From NP936 sp002726085 (GTDB taxonomy: Bacteria > Acidobacteriota > Vicinamibacteria > Vicinamibacterales > UBA8438): DNA of 64,000 nucleotides. How positions within the stretch are numbered: position 1 is the first letter of the stretch; every line of letters begins with the position of its first letter. This document shows, piece after piece, positions 42,565 through 52,800 of this stretch. The notes below the pieces were generated by a model. That model saw nothing but the letters and a program-made list of their open reading frames with translations. It was not told the origin of the DNA and ran no database searches. The DNA lies in assembly GCA_036012905.1 (NCBI GenBank), contig DASCQF010000074.1:1-64000 (forward strand). The letters are read 5' to 3'. The position numbers and the translations under genes are program-made.

Positions 42565-43446
42565 TCAAGCTGAATTCGGTTCGAGCGCTGCGGCGACCGC
42601 CGCGCCGATTTCGGATGGACTCCGCACGACAGTCACGCCGCCTGCTGTCAGCGCCGCCATCTTCTCGGCGGCCGTGCCCGTGCCTCCTGAGATGATGGCT
42701 CCGGCATGTCCCATACGCCGACCGGGTGGGGCCGTCTGACCGGCAATGAATCCGACGACTGGCTTGCTCACGTGCTCGCGTATGTAGACCGCGGCATCTT
42801 CCTCGGCGGTGCCGCCGATCTCGCCGATCAGCACAATTGCCTCGGTCGCCTCGTCCTGCTCGAACAGCCTGAGGGTGTCGATGAAGCTCGTGCCGATCAA
42901 CGGGTCGCCGCCTATCCCGATACAGGTCGTCTGGCCCAATCCCAGCAGCGTCAACTGGTGAATCGCCTCGTAGGTCAATGTCCCGCTCTTCGAGACGATG
43001 CCGACGGGACCCTCGCGGCAGATGTGCCCCGGTATGATGCCGGCCTTCGCCTGTCCCGCCGAGATAAGCCCGGGACAATTGGGTCCGATCAACCGGCTCT
43101 CACGGCCATCGAGGAACCTCAATGCCCGCATTATATCCAAGGTCGGGATCCCCTCCGTGATGCACACAATGAGCCCGAGCGCCGCGTCCGCCGCCTCCAT
43201 GACCGCGTCGGCAGCCACCGCTGGCGGCACGAAAATGACCGACGCGCTCGCACCGGTCTCACGCACGGCCGACTCGACGGTGTTGAAGACGGGGAATCCC
43301 TCGTGGCTCGTGCCACCTTTGCCAGGTGTGACCCCTCCCACGACGGTCGTGCCGTACTCGGCGGCCTCTCGCGCGTGAAACGTGCCCTCACGACCGGTCA
43401 GTCCCTGCACCAGCAACCGGGTCTGCTTGTCTATCAGGACGGCCAT
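42565..43446 (-). CDS. sucD: Succinyl-CoA synthetase, alpha subunit
   Basis: A 293-residue protein of normal size with the CoA-binding start LIDKQTRLLVQGLTGREGTF, GVTPGKGGTSHEG, and the phosphorylated histidine in GHAGAI near residue 245. With SucC it converts succinyl-CoA to succinate and makes ATP or GTP. It begins 14 bases after the sucC stop on the same strand. Confidence 0.97.
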   Translation of the reverse strand: MAVLIDKQTRLLVQGLTGREGTFHAREAAEYGTTVVGGVTPGKGGTSHEGFPVFNTVESAVRETGASASVIFVPPAVAADAVMEAADAALGLIVCITEGIPTLDIMRALRFLDGRESRLIGPNCPGLISAGQAKAGIIPGHICREGPVGIVSKSGTLTYEAIHQLTLLGLGQTTCIGIGGDPLIGTSFIDTLRLFEQDEATEAIVLIGEIGGTAEEDAAVYIREHVSKPVVGFIAGQTAPPGRRMGHAGAIISGGTGTAAEKMAALTAGGVTVVRSPSEIGAAVAAALEPNSA

Positions 43447-43460
43447 AACTGGGGTACTAC

Positions 43461-44621
43461 CTACGCCAGCGCGAGCCCGACGACCTGTCGAGCCGCCTCA
43501 CCCATGCTGTCGGCTGTCGTGAAATTCAGACCGCTGTCTCGCAGCATCCGTTTCCCCTCGTCGACGTTGGTGCCTTCCATCCGCACCACGACCGGCACCT
43601 TCACGCCGAGCTCCGTCACGGCGGCGATGACGCCTTCGGCCAGCACGTCGCATCGCAGAATCCCACCGAAGATATTGACGAGCACCGCGGTCACTTTTGT
43701 GTCCGACAAGAGAATCCGGAATGCATTCCGAATCTGTTCCGCGCTGGCTCCCCCGCCAACATCCAGAAAATTTGCAGGCTCGCCACCGGCCAGTTTGATG
43801 ATGTCCATGGTGGCCATGGCGAGACCGGCGCCGTTGACCATGCACCCGATGCTGCCGTCGAGCCGGATGTAGTTGAGCGCGTACTTCGACGCCTCGATCT
43901 CCAGCTCCTCTTCCTCGGCCAGATCCCTCAGCTCGCCCAGCTCTGGATGACGGAACAGCGCGTTGTCATCGAGCGTCACCTTCGCGTCGAGCGCCACCAC
44001 GTCCTCGGTTGCCGTCACGACCAACGGATTGATCTCGATCAGGGACGCGTCGACCGCCTGGAACGCCGCATACACGCTCTGCATCAGCGAGGCCGCCGCG
44101 CGCGCCGGGGGTCCCGTCAGACCGATAGCGTCAGCCAGCCGCCGGGCCTGGAATGCGGCCAGCCCCACGCCGGGGTCGATGTGCACCTTGTGGATGAGCT
44201 CAGGCGTCTCGGCCGCCACCTGCTCGATGTCCATTCCTCCGGCGGCGCTGGCCATCATCAGGGGCAGTTGCGTCGTCCGGTCGATCAAGAGTCCGAGATA
44301 CAGCTCGTTGACGATTTCGAGCCCTTCCTCGATCAGCAGACGGGACACCACTCTCCCTCCGGGACCGGTCTGTGCGGTGACCAACGTCATTCCGAGGATC
44401 TCGCCTGCGATCCGCTCGGCATCCCCAACGGTCTCGGCGAGCTTGACGCCCCCGCCTTTGCCGCGTCCGCCGGCGTGGATCTGCGCCTTGACGACAACGC
44501 GCCCCCCAAGACGGCGGGCTGCGTCGCCGACCTCCGTCACCGAGAACACCGCCTCACCTCGCGGCGCGGCGACGCCGTGCTGCGCGAGCAGCCCCTTGCC
44601 CTGATACTCGTGAATCTTCAC
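43461..44621 (-). CDS. sucC: Succinyl-CoA synthetase, beta subunit
   Basis: A 386-residue protein with the ATP-grasp start MKIHEYQGKGLLAQHGVA, VVKAQIHAGGRGKGGGVKLA, and C-terminal GGEPANFLDVGGGA and VNIFGGILRCDVLAEG. It supplies the nucleotide and part of the succinate site. It begins 8 bases after the mdh stop, so mdh-sucC-sucD form a tight transcript. Confidence 0.98.
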   Translation of the reverse strand: MKIHEYQGKGLLAQHGVAAPRGEAVFSVTEVGDAARRLGGRVVVKAQIHAGGRGKGGGVKLAETVGDAERIAGEILGMTLVTAQTGPGGRVVSRLLIEEGLEIVNELYLGLLIDRTTQLPLMMASAAGGMDIEQVAAETPELIHKVHIDPGVGLAAFQARRLADAIGLTGPPARAAASLMQSVYAAFQAVDASLIEINPLVVTATEDVVALDAKVTLDDNALFRHPELGELRDLAEEEELEIEASKYALNYIRLDGSIGCMVNGAGLAMATMDIIKLAGGEPANFLDVGGGASAEQIRNAFRILLSDTKVTAVLVNIFGGILRCDVLAEGVIAAVTELGVKVPVVVRMEGTNVDEGKRMLRDSGLNFTTADSMGEAARQVVGLALA

Positions 44622-44629
44622 AGGCCTGT

Positions 44630-45556
44630 TCAGAACCCGAGCACGCCGACGAGCTCTCTGACGGCATCGGCCGATTTGTCGAGCGCCGCTTGCTCACCGG
44701 CTTCGAGCTTGATTTCGATGATCTGTTCGGCCCCACCGGCACCCAGTTTCACCGGCACCCCGACAAACAGGTCGCGGATGCCATACTCGCCCTGCAGCAG
44801 GACCGCGCACGGCAGTATCTTCTTCTTGTCCTTCAGGATCGCCTCCACCATTTCGACCACGGCGGAGCCGGGTGCATAGAACGCACTTCCGGTACCCAGC
44901 AGCTTCACAATCTCCGCACCACCGCCCGCCGTGCGGGTCACGATCGCGTCGATCGTTGCCTGGTCGAGCAGCTCCGTGATCGGTATACCGGCCACGGTGG
45001 AGTACCGCGGCAGCGGTACCATCGTGTCGCCGTGCCCGCCCAGCACAAACGCGTGCGTGTTCTCTACCGATACCTTCAAGGCATCGGCGATGAATGACCG
45101 CATCCGGGCCGAATCCAGCACTCCCGCCATCCCGACGACCCGCTCCCGCGGGAACCCACTCTCACGGTGAACGACCTGGCACATCGCATCCAATGGGTTC
45201 GTCACAGGAATGATTATGGAATCGGGCGAGTACTTGACGACCTCGGCGGTGACCGCCTTGATGATCCCGGCATTTTTCTGCAGCAGGTCGTCACGGCTCA
45301 TGCCCGGCTTTCGCGCAAGACCGGCCGTGATCACGACCACGGCCGAGCCGGTCGTGTCGGCGTAGTCGTTGGTACCAAGCACGCGCGCATCCGAACCCTC
45401 AATTGGACAGGCCTCGAACATGTCGAGCCCCTTGCCCTGTGGCACGCCGTCCAGAATGTCCAGCAGCACGACATCCGCGAGTTCCTTATTGGCGATGCCA
45501 CGGGCCGCCGTCGCACCAACATGCCCGGATCCGATGACACTAACTTTTCCAATCAT
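44630..45556 (-). CDS. mdh: Malate dehydrogenase
   Basis: A 308-residue protein of the LDH-like (type 3) malate dehydrogenase group: GSGHVGATAA near the start for NAD, GLARKPGMSRDDLLQKNA carrying the substrate arginines, TNPLDAMCQVV, and catalytic His in LGGHGDTMVPL. It oxidises malate to oxaloacetate. It heads the surviving transcript mdh-sucC-sucD; a decayed isocitrate dehydrogenase end lies 31 bases upstream. Confidence 0.97.
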   Translation of the reverse strand: MIGKVSVIGSGHVGATAARGIANKELADVVLLDILDGVPQGKGLDMFEACPIEGSDARVLGTNDYADTTGSAVVVITAGLARKPGMSRDDLLQKNAGIIKAVTAEVVKYSPDSIIIPVTNPLDAMCQVVHRESGFPRERVVGMAGVLDSARMRSFIADALKVSVENTHAFVLGGHGDTMVPLPRYSTVAGIPITELLDQATIDAIVTRTAGGGAEIVKLLGTGSAFYAPGSAVVEMVEAILKDKKKILPCAVLLQGEYGIRDLFVGVPVKLGAGGAEQIIEIKLEAGEQAALDKSADAVRELVGVLGF

Positions 45557-45587
45557 GGCGAGTTCATTGCTCCCTTCAGCCCGGCGG

Positions 45588-45811
45588 CTACAAATTGGCG
45601 ATGACGGCGTCGGGGCGATCCGACGTCTTGACTTTGGGCGCCTCTTCCATCCGGCGCGGCAGGTCGCAGGTCACCTTCCTTTCCTGAACTGTCCGTCCGA
45701 CCGCGCTCTCGACCAGATCGGCGGCCGGCTTCCACCCGATACAGCCAAACATCATCGCGCCTGGCCACGCGCTTTAGGGCACGTCCCCATGCGCGATTCA
45801 AGATCTTCACA
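45588..45811 (-). pseudogene. icd: Remnant of isocitrate dehydrogenase 3' end
   Basis: On the minus strand, an ATG ATG at 45755 starts 55 codons ending at a TAG (45588): GAMMFGCIGWKPAADLVESA is followed by VGRTVQERKVTCDLPRRMEE and APKVKTSDRPDAVIANL. This lines up with the C-terminus of isocitrate dehydrogenase (MMLRHMGWTEAADL...KTVTYD...RLMEGA...KCSEFGDAI). Just upstream, in another frame, LESRMGTCPKARGQ resembles FEATHGTAPKYAGQ, the next conserved segment; a deletion of about 34 bases between the two would explain the shift. A TAA also lies in the first frame. The rest of the gene is absent. Its place directly before mdh fits a former icd-mdh-sucCD operon. Confidence 0.8.
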
Positions 45812-46065
45812 ATATCTGTGGAAAACCTTGTGGAAAAATGCCCCCCCAGCAGCAAGCGAGCCGCGTCAACCGGGGACTTCTAGCGATTTGCACCATCGTG
45901 GTGCGGCATGCGTGCGATAACTGGGCCTCCGCAAACGGTCGCCTATTATACTGTAAGGTCTTGGCGCGGCTGCGGACGCCGACGACCCGTCGGCGCCCAC
46001 AGTGTGCGCAATTTTTGAACACGACCGCGCGCCTCCTACTACACACATCGAGAAGAGAGATATCC
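45812..46065. other. Noncoding region between the icd remnant and serA
   Basis: About 250 bases with no gene. It holds two TGTGGAAAA direct repeats (45817 and 45829), a seven-C run, and an AT-rich TATTATACT at 45944-45952 that could be the -10 of serA, though no clear -35 is visible. AGAAGAGAG near 46051 is the serA ribosome site. Confidence 0.5.
45817..45837. promoter_or_regulatory. Pair of DnaA-box-like 9-mers
   Basis: TGTGGAAAA occurs at 45817-45825 and again at 45829-45837, in the same orientation and 12 bases apart. Each differs from the DnaA box (TGTGGATAA on this strand) at one base. No dnaA, dnaN or replication gene is nearby, so this is at most a minor DnaA-binding site. Confidence 0.35.
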
Positions 46066-47652
46066 ATGAAGATCGTGATCGCCGATCCGCTGCCGTCATC
46101 AGCGGCTGAGCTGCTCCGAGACCAAGGCTGGAATATAGATGCGAAGACGGGGCGCCCGCCCGAGGAGCTCTACGCAGCCCTTGCCGATGCCGACGCGTTG
46201 ATCGTCCGGAGCGCCACCCAGGTCGATGCCGAACTGATCGCGAAGGCGCCCGGATTGAAGGTGATCGCTCGTGCCGGAACCGGCGTCGACAACGTTGACC
46301 TCGATGCTGCTAGCGCCGGCGGCATTCTCGTCGTCAACGCGCCCGGCGCCAACAGCATCAGTGTCGCCGAGCACGCCTTTGCGCTGCTGCTGGCATCGGC
46401 CCGCTCGATCGCCCAGGCCGACGGCCTGATGAAGGCCGGCCGCTGGGAGAAGAAGCGGCTGATGGGGACCGAGTTGCGGGGTAAGACGCTGGGGGTCGTC
46501 GGTCTCGGTCGAATTGGCCGCGAAGTCGTGCACCGGGCTCATGCGTTCGGCATGCGGTCCATTGCCCACGACCCCTTCATCACCGGCCAGATTGCGGCCG
46601 ACCTCGATGTAGAGCTCGTGGAGCTCGACGACCTGTGCACCCAGGCTGACTTCATCACCCTGCACGTGCCGTCGAGCGGCGAGCGACCGCTCTTCGACGC
46701 CGAACGGCTGTCGCACTGCAAGCCCACTGTGCGGATCATCAACACCGCGCGCGGCACGCTCATCGACGAGGCGGCCCTAGGCGACGCTATCGAGCGCGGT
46801 GTGGTCGGCGGAGCCGGATTGGACGTCTACGAGACCGAGCCGCCCACCGCCACCCGGGTCATCGGCTTGCCGCAGGTGGTCGCCACGCCCCATATCGCAG
46901 GGTCCACACGTGAAGCGCAGGAGCTGGTCGGTCTCGAAACCGCAAGTTGTGTGCGCGACTTCCTGCAGACGGGGATCGTGCGCAACGCCGTGAACTATCC
47001 CTCGCTCGCGCCCGAGGAGCTGAAACGGATTCAACCCTACACGATGCTGGCACGCCGGTTGGGCGCCTTCTTGGGACAGAGCTCCACGGACCGAGTCGAG
47101 ACGGTCTCTATCAGGTATTACGGCGAGCTGGCCGAGGGGAATAACGAGATGCTCGTCGGTGCGACCCTGGTCGGCTTCTTTGGCACCATGCTGTCGTCGA
47201 ACGTCACGCCAATCAATGCGCGCGCAATCGCCAGCGAGCGCGGCATCGAAGTGATCGAATCGCGCAGCTCGCGCCCGCGGAACTTCACCAGCCTGATCTC
47301 GCTCAAGCTGCACACCGCGGATGGCGAGCGCTGGGCCGAGGGTGCGATCTTCGAGCACGCCGGTCCGCGGTTGGTTCTACTCGACGGGGTCACCGTCGAG
47401 GCCCCACTCGAGGGCACGCTGGTGGTCATTCGCAACAACGACCAACCGGGTGTGATCGGAGCAGTCGGCACGATCCTCGGACGCCACACCATCAACATCG
47501 CGACCTTCGCGCTTGGCCGTGGACCGACAGGAGCCGTAGCGGTGGTCAAGATCGACCGCAATGGCTCCGACAACCAGCAGATCACAGATGCGGTGCTCGA
47601 CGAAATCCGCGCCGTGCCAGCCGTTCAGCAAGTGGCGGTGGTTACCGTGTGA
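46066..47652 (+). CDS. serA: D-3-phosphoglycerate dehydrogenase
   Basis: From the ATG at 46066 the protein has 528 residues, the long form. Substrate and NAD domains come first, with IARAGTGVDNVD, LGVVGLGRIGREV and the catalytic TPHIAGST region; then an allosteric substrate-binding domain (about 320-450) and a C-terminal ACT domain (VVIRNNDQPGVIGAVGTIL). It starts serine synthesis from 3-phosphoglycerate and the ACT domain suggests feedback by serine. The longer in-frame start upstream was rejected because it crosses the noncoding region. Confidence 0.97.
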   Translation: MKIVIADPLPSSAAELLRDQGWNIDAKTGRPPEELYAALADADALIVRSATQVDAELIAKAPGLKVIARAGTGVDNVDLDAASAGGILVVNAPGANSISVAEHAFALLLASARSIAQADGLMKAGRWEKKRLMGTELRGKTLGVVGLGRIGREVVHRAHAFGMRSIAHDPFITGQIAADLDVELVELDDLCTQADFITLHVPSSGERPLFDAERLSHCKPTVRIINTARGTLIDEAALGDAIERGVVGGAGLDVYETEPPTATRVIGLPQVVATPHIAGSTREAQELVGLETASCVRDFLQTGIVRNAVNYPSLAPEELKRIQPYTMLARRLGAFLGQSSTDRVETVSIRYYGELAEGNNEMLVGATLVGFFGTMLSSNVTPINARAIASERGIEVIESRSSRPRNFTSLISLKLHTADGERWAEGAIFEHAGPRLVLLDGVTVEAPLEGTLVVIRNNDQPGVIGAVGTILGRHTINIATFALGRGPTGAVAVVKIDRNGSDNQQITDAVLDEIRAVPAVQQVAVVTV

Positions 47653-47660
47653 TGCTCCAA

Positions 47661-47704
47661 GAAGTCAGAAGACAGGAGTCAGGAGAAGCCGGAGGGCTTC
47701 GCCG
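47661..47704 (-). repeat. Compound repeat: hairpin plus tandem heptamers, copy 3 (inverted)
   Basis: The reverse complement of this stretch is identical for 35 bases to the start of the copy at 38575, and then continues with CTTCTGA-type heptamers. It lies between the convergent serA and the anchored protein gene. Confidence 0.8.
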
Positions 47705-47720
47705 ACTGAGTCAAGACTAG

Positions 47721-48272
47721 CTACGGGAGCTCGAGGCGAAGGGGCGTGTCGTCGCGCAGGTCGAGCAGGTCGACGGCATCGTCGGTGATGGCGCGCACCT
47801 GAAACCGGCCCAGCACTTCGTCGCCGATGTGCGCGAGCACGACATGTCCCTCGGCGGATAGGATCGCCGTTCGCCGGCGACCGTAGGACGTGCGCTCGGC
47901 GCCAATGCCGACGAGCGCCACGACCGGGCCGGCTGCGGCGACGCGCTCGACCACCGCCGGCGTCGCGGCCGGGGGTGGCAGCGGCGCCGGTTTCGACGTA
48001 GTGGACGTCTCCATGCGCGAGCTGAGCGTGAACGGGTTCCGAGCCGGCTGACGGGGACGCGGCGCGTCCTCGAGACGGGAGGCCAATCGCGCAACCTCCC
48101 GCGTGAGATCGAGGGGAGCGGAGGCCGGCGTCACGGCTTGCGCCGGCGTCATCGCAACGCCGCTCGGAAGGTCGGACCGCACCGTTGATGGTGCGACCCC
48201 GGCTGCTGACGACAGCCAAGCTGCCAACAGCGCCCCACCACCCGTCAACAGCGCCACACGCGAATTCGTCAT
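47721..48272 (-). CDS. Anchored periplasmic protein with PilP/GspC-like C-terminal domain
   Basis: I use the ATG at 48272 (183 residues). A hydrophobic N-terminal segment (about 6-25) is followed by a proline- and alanine-rich linker and a beta-rich C-terminal region (about 120-183: VALVGIGAERTSYGRRRTAI...GDEVLGRFQVRAI) that resembles the HR domain of GspC or PilP in pilus and type II secretion systems. The resemblance is weak and no such system is next to it. The true role is unknown. It is convergent with serA and divergent from kdsB. Confidence 0.5.
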   Translation of the reverse strand: MTNSRVALLTGGGALLAAWLSSAAGVAPSTVRSDLPSGVAMTPAQAVTPASAPLDLTREVARLASRLEDAPRPRQPARNPFTLSSRMETSTTSKPAPLPPPAATPAVVERVAAAGPVVALVGIGAERTSYGRRRTAILSAEGHVVLAHIGDEVLGRFQVRAITDDAVDLLDLRDDTPLRLELP

Positions 48273-48391
48273 AGGTCCAATCGCAGCCCGACGCCCCCAT
48301 CGTACCACGAGACGGCCGCTCACCCGACCGGCGGCTGCACACCGTTGCACGCGTTCCATTCGTTCTTGGACCTGATGTTTGATCGCACGCG

Positions 48392-49224
48392 ATGCCGAAT
48401 CGTAAGGCGACGAGATATTGTGTGTTATTCTTCATCGTGCACCCTGCGACCAGGCTCTCGCGCACACTCCCCCCCTCGTCCACCGGAGTCGTCGCCATCA
48501 TCCCCGCCCGCTACGCGTCGACGCGCCTACCCGGAAAACCACTTGCCGACATCGGTGGCCGCCCGATGGTCGAGCACGTCTATCGCCGCGTGGAGGCCGC
48601 CGCGTCAATCGACTCCGTCGTGGTCGCCACCGATGACGAGCGCATAGCCGCTGCCGTCACCGCCTTCGGCGGTCGGGCGGTGATGACTCGCGGGAATCAC
48701 CGGAGCGGCACCGACCGCCTGGCCGAGGTCGCCGACACCCTGACCTGCGAGGTGGTCGTCAACGTACAGGCCGACGAACCGCTTATCGCCCCCTCGATGG
48801 TCGACGCCACCGTCTCCGCCTGCGTGAGTGATCCGGGCATCGTCATGTCGACGTTGCGCTGCCCGATACGGGACCTCGCGGACCTCCACGACCCGAACCT
48901 CGTCAAGGTAGCCATCGACCGAGACGGCTACGCCCTCTTCTTCTCTCGTGCAGCCATCGGTCTCGACCGGGCGACCGGGGAGGGAGCTGTGGCACCGCCA
49001 GTGGACAAGCACATCGGGCTCTACGCCTACCGGCGTCCGTTCCTACTGACCCTGAGCCGACTGGAACCCACGCCACTCGAACGCGCCGAACGGCTCGAGC
49101 AGTTGCGCGTGCTCGAGCACGGCTATCGCATCATGACTACCCGGACCGACCACGACCCGATCGGCGTCGATACACCGACTGATCTCGAACGCGTGCGTCG
49201 TCTCGTCTCCGCCGGAGCGCCTGC

Positions 49225-49228
<4 letters not shown>
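48392..49228 (+). CDS. kdsB: 3-deoxy-manno-octulosonate cytidylyltransferase (CMP-KDO synthetase)
   Basis: The family core starts at VVAIIPARYASTRLPGKPLA, so part of the 31 residues before it from the ATG at 48392 is probably not translated. In-frame GTG codons at 48422 and 48437 are alternatives; 48437 gives 263 residues, nearer to the usual 245-250. Later motifs include VVNVQADEPLI and HIGLYAYRR. It couples KDO to CMP from CTP for lipid A-core synthesis. The stop overlaps the pyrG start as ATGA, so CTP supply and use are translated together. Confidence 0.92.
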
Positions 49229-50886
<1,658 letters not shown>

Positions 50887-50922
50887 GCGCCCCCGGCGAA
50901 GACGGTGAAGACGACCGGCGAT

Positions 50923-50955
50923 CTCCTGTCTTCTGACTGTTGCCTTCTGCCTTCT
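50923..50955 (+). repeat. Tandem heptamer repeat, CTYCTGN family
   Basis: Units CTCCTGT, CTTCTGA, CTGTTGC, CTTCTGC and CTTCT lie between pyrG and kdsA, directly before the kdsA -10 element. Confidence 0.7.
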
Positions 50956-50971
50956 AGGCGCGAGTCGTATC

Positions 50972-50977
50972 TATAAT
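50972..50977 (+). promoter_or_regulatory. Consensus -10 placed for a leaderless kdsA transcript
   Basis: A perfect TATAAT at 50972-50977 ends six bases before the kdsA GTG at 50984, so the transcript should begin at the start codon. No ribosome site lies before the GTG. A -35 is not clear; heptamer repeats occupy its place. Confidence 0.6.
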
Positions 50978-50983
50978 GGTCGC

Positions 50984-51802
50984 GTGCCAGGAGTTGACAT
51001 CCGCGGTGTGCCGATCGGCTCCGGTGCGCCGCTCGTCTTGATCGGGGGGCCCTGTGTCATCGAGAGCGAAGCACACGCGCTCTCGCTCGGCGGCGCCATC
51101 GCCGCGGTGGCGCGACGGTTCGGTGTGCCGTATATCTTCAAGGCGTCGTTCGACAAAGCCAACCGCACGTCCAACCAGTCGTTTCGCGGTCCGGGTCTCG
51201 ACGCCGGGCTGCGAGCACTGGCCGCGGTCAAGGCGACGCACGACGTTCCGGTGCTGACCGACGTGCACGAGATCGGCCAGGTCAGACCGGTGGCCGAGGT
51301 GGCCGACGTCCTACAGATTCCGGCGTTCCTGTCGCGACAGACCGACCTGATCGTCGCTGCCGCACGCACCGGCTGCGTTGTCAATCTGAAGAAGGGTCAG
51401 TTCATGGCGCCTGGCGACATGCGTCACGCGATCGACAAGGTGACGGCCACCGGGAACGACCGTGTGCTCGTCACCGAGCGCGGTGTCAGCTTCGGCTACC
51501 ACAACCTCGTCGTGGACATCCGCGCATTCCCGCAGCTGCGGGCGCTCGGGGCGCCGGTCGTGTTCGACGTGACTCACAGTTTGCAGCTCCCGGGCGGCGG
51601 AGACGGCGTGACGGCCGGCCAGGCCGAATACATCGAGCCGCTCGCCGCGGCCGGCGTTGCCGCCGGCGTAGACGCCGTCTTCCTCGAGATTCACGAAGAA
51701 CCCGCGCGCGCCAAGAGCGACGCGCAGAACGCTCTCCAGCTCGACCGACTGGCGCCGCTGCTCGAACGGCTGGTCCGGATCGACGCAGTCGCCCGTGTGT
51801 GA
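50984..51802 (+). CDS. kdsA: KDO-8-phosphate synthase
   Basis: A 272-residue protein read from a GTG. Key stretches are IGGPCVIESEAHAL, FKASFDKANRTS, LTDVHE, FLSRQTDLIVAAARTG, NLKKGQFMAP and VFDVTHSLQLPGG. It condenses arabinose 5-phosphate with phosphoenolpyruvate. CVIES and DVTHSLQLPG favour the KDO rather than DAHP branch. The next gene, kdsD, supplies arabinose 5-phosphate and overlaps its stop by 4 bases. Confidence 0.97.
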   Translation: MPGVDIRGVPIGSGAPLVLIGGPCVIESEAHALSLGGAIAAVARRFGVPYIFKASFDKANRTSNQSFRGPGLDAGLRALAAVKATHDVPVLTDVHEIGQVRPVAEVADVLQIPAFLSRQTDLIVAAARTGCVVNLKKGQFMAPGDMRHAIDKVTATGNDRVLVTERGVSFGYHNLVVDIRAFPQLRALGAPVVFDVTHSLQLPGGGDGVTAGQAEYIEPLAAAGVAAGVDAVFLEIHEEPARAKSDAQNALQLDRLAPLLERLVRIDAVARV

Positions 51803-52800
51803 CCACGATGTCAGACAGCAAGATTCCGTCCACCGACGCCGGCGTCGACCTGGGTCTAGCTCGCCGGGTGTTGGAAATCGAGGCAGCGGCCATCGTGGCA
51901 CTTGTCGACCGGCTGGACGCCCGGTTCGAAGCAGCCATCGACGCGCTCGACAGCTGCACCGGCCGGGTCATCGTGACCGGCATGGGCAAGTCGGGCATCA
52001 TCAGCCGGAAGATCGCCGCGACGCTCGCCAGCACCGGCACACCGGCGTTCTTCCTTCATCCGGCCGAAGCGGTGCACGGCGACCTGGGTGTCATCCAGGG
52101 TGACGACGTGGTCGTCGCGCTCTCCTACAGCGGAGAGACCGGCGAGATCTTACGTCTGCTAGAGACGATCAAGCGCGTGGGCGCGCGAATCATCTGTCTG
52201 ACCGGCGCCCCCAAGTCATCCCTGGCCCAGGCAGCCGATGTCACGCTCGATTGCCAGGTCCACGTAGAGGCCTGCCCGATGAACCTCGTGCCGACGGCGA
52301 GCACCACCGTCGCGTTGGCGCTCGGTGACGCGCTCGCGATGACCTTGCTGGTGAGAAAGGGGTTCCGCGAAGACGACTTCGCCAGTCTCCACCCGGGCGG
52401 GGGACTCGGCAAGCGTCTGCTGCGCGTCGATCGCCTCATGCATGTCGGGTCCGATCTGCCAACCGTTGATGACGGCGACACGCTGACCGCGGTGGTGCGG
52501 GAGATGTCCGACAAGGGCCTCGGTATGGCATGTGTCCTCGGTGCGGACGGGCGCCTGGCGGGCGTGATTACAGATGGGGATTTGAGGCGCAACCTCGCGA
52601 GTGGAGACAAGCTGCTCGAGCGCACCGCCGGCCAATTGATGACGACCGCGCCGCAGACGATCGCCCCGTCGGCGCTGGCCGCGCAGGCGCTGCAGGTCAT
52701 GGAAACGCGTCAGATTACATCGCTCGTCGTCGTCGATGACGACAGGCGGCTGCAGGGTGTGGTCCATCTCCACGACCTGTGGCGAACCGAGCTGTTCTGA
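51799..52800 (+). CDS. kdsD: Arabinose-5-phosphate isomerase
   Basis: A 333-residue KpsF/GutQ-type protein: an SIS domain (about 35-180, with GMGKSGIISRKIAATLASTG and LSYSGETGEI) and two CBS domains (about 210-330). It converts ribulose 5-phosphate to arabinose 5-phosphate. The first start is a GTG at 51799 that overlaps the kdsA stop; an ATG at 51808 is also in frame. The CBS pair may sense a nucleotide. Confidence 0.97.
   Translation: MTTMSDSKIPSTDAGVDLGLARRVLEIEAAAIVALVDRLDARFEAAIDALDSCTGRVIVTGMGKSGIISRKIAATLASTGTPAFFLHPAEAVHGDLGVIQGDDVVVALSYSGETGEILRLLETIKRVGARIICLTGAPKSSLAQAADVTLDCQVHVEACPMNLVPTASTTVALALGDALAMTLLVRKGFREDDFASLHPGGGLGKRLLRVDRLMHVGSDLPTVDDGDTLTAVVREMSDKGLGMACVLGADGRLAGVITDGDLRRNLASGDKLLERTAGQLMTTAPQTIAPSALAAQALQVMETRQITSLVVVDDDRRLQGVVHLHDLWRTELF

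Noticed and set aside
39362..45556. Reductive TCA cycle for carbon fixation
   Set aside because: KorAB and SucCD also serve the oxidative cycle, and no ATP citrate lyase or other key enzyme is in the window.
45553..45855. A 100-residue frame upstream of mdh
   Set aside because: It overlaps the icd remnant in another frame and has no resemblance to a known protein.
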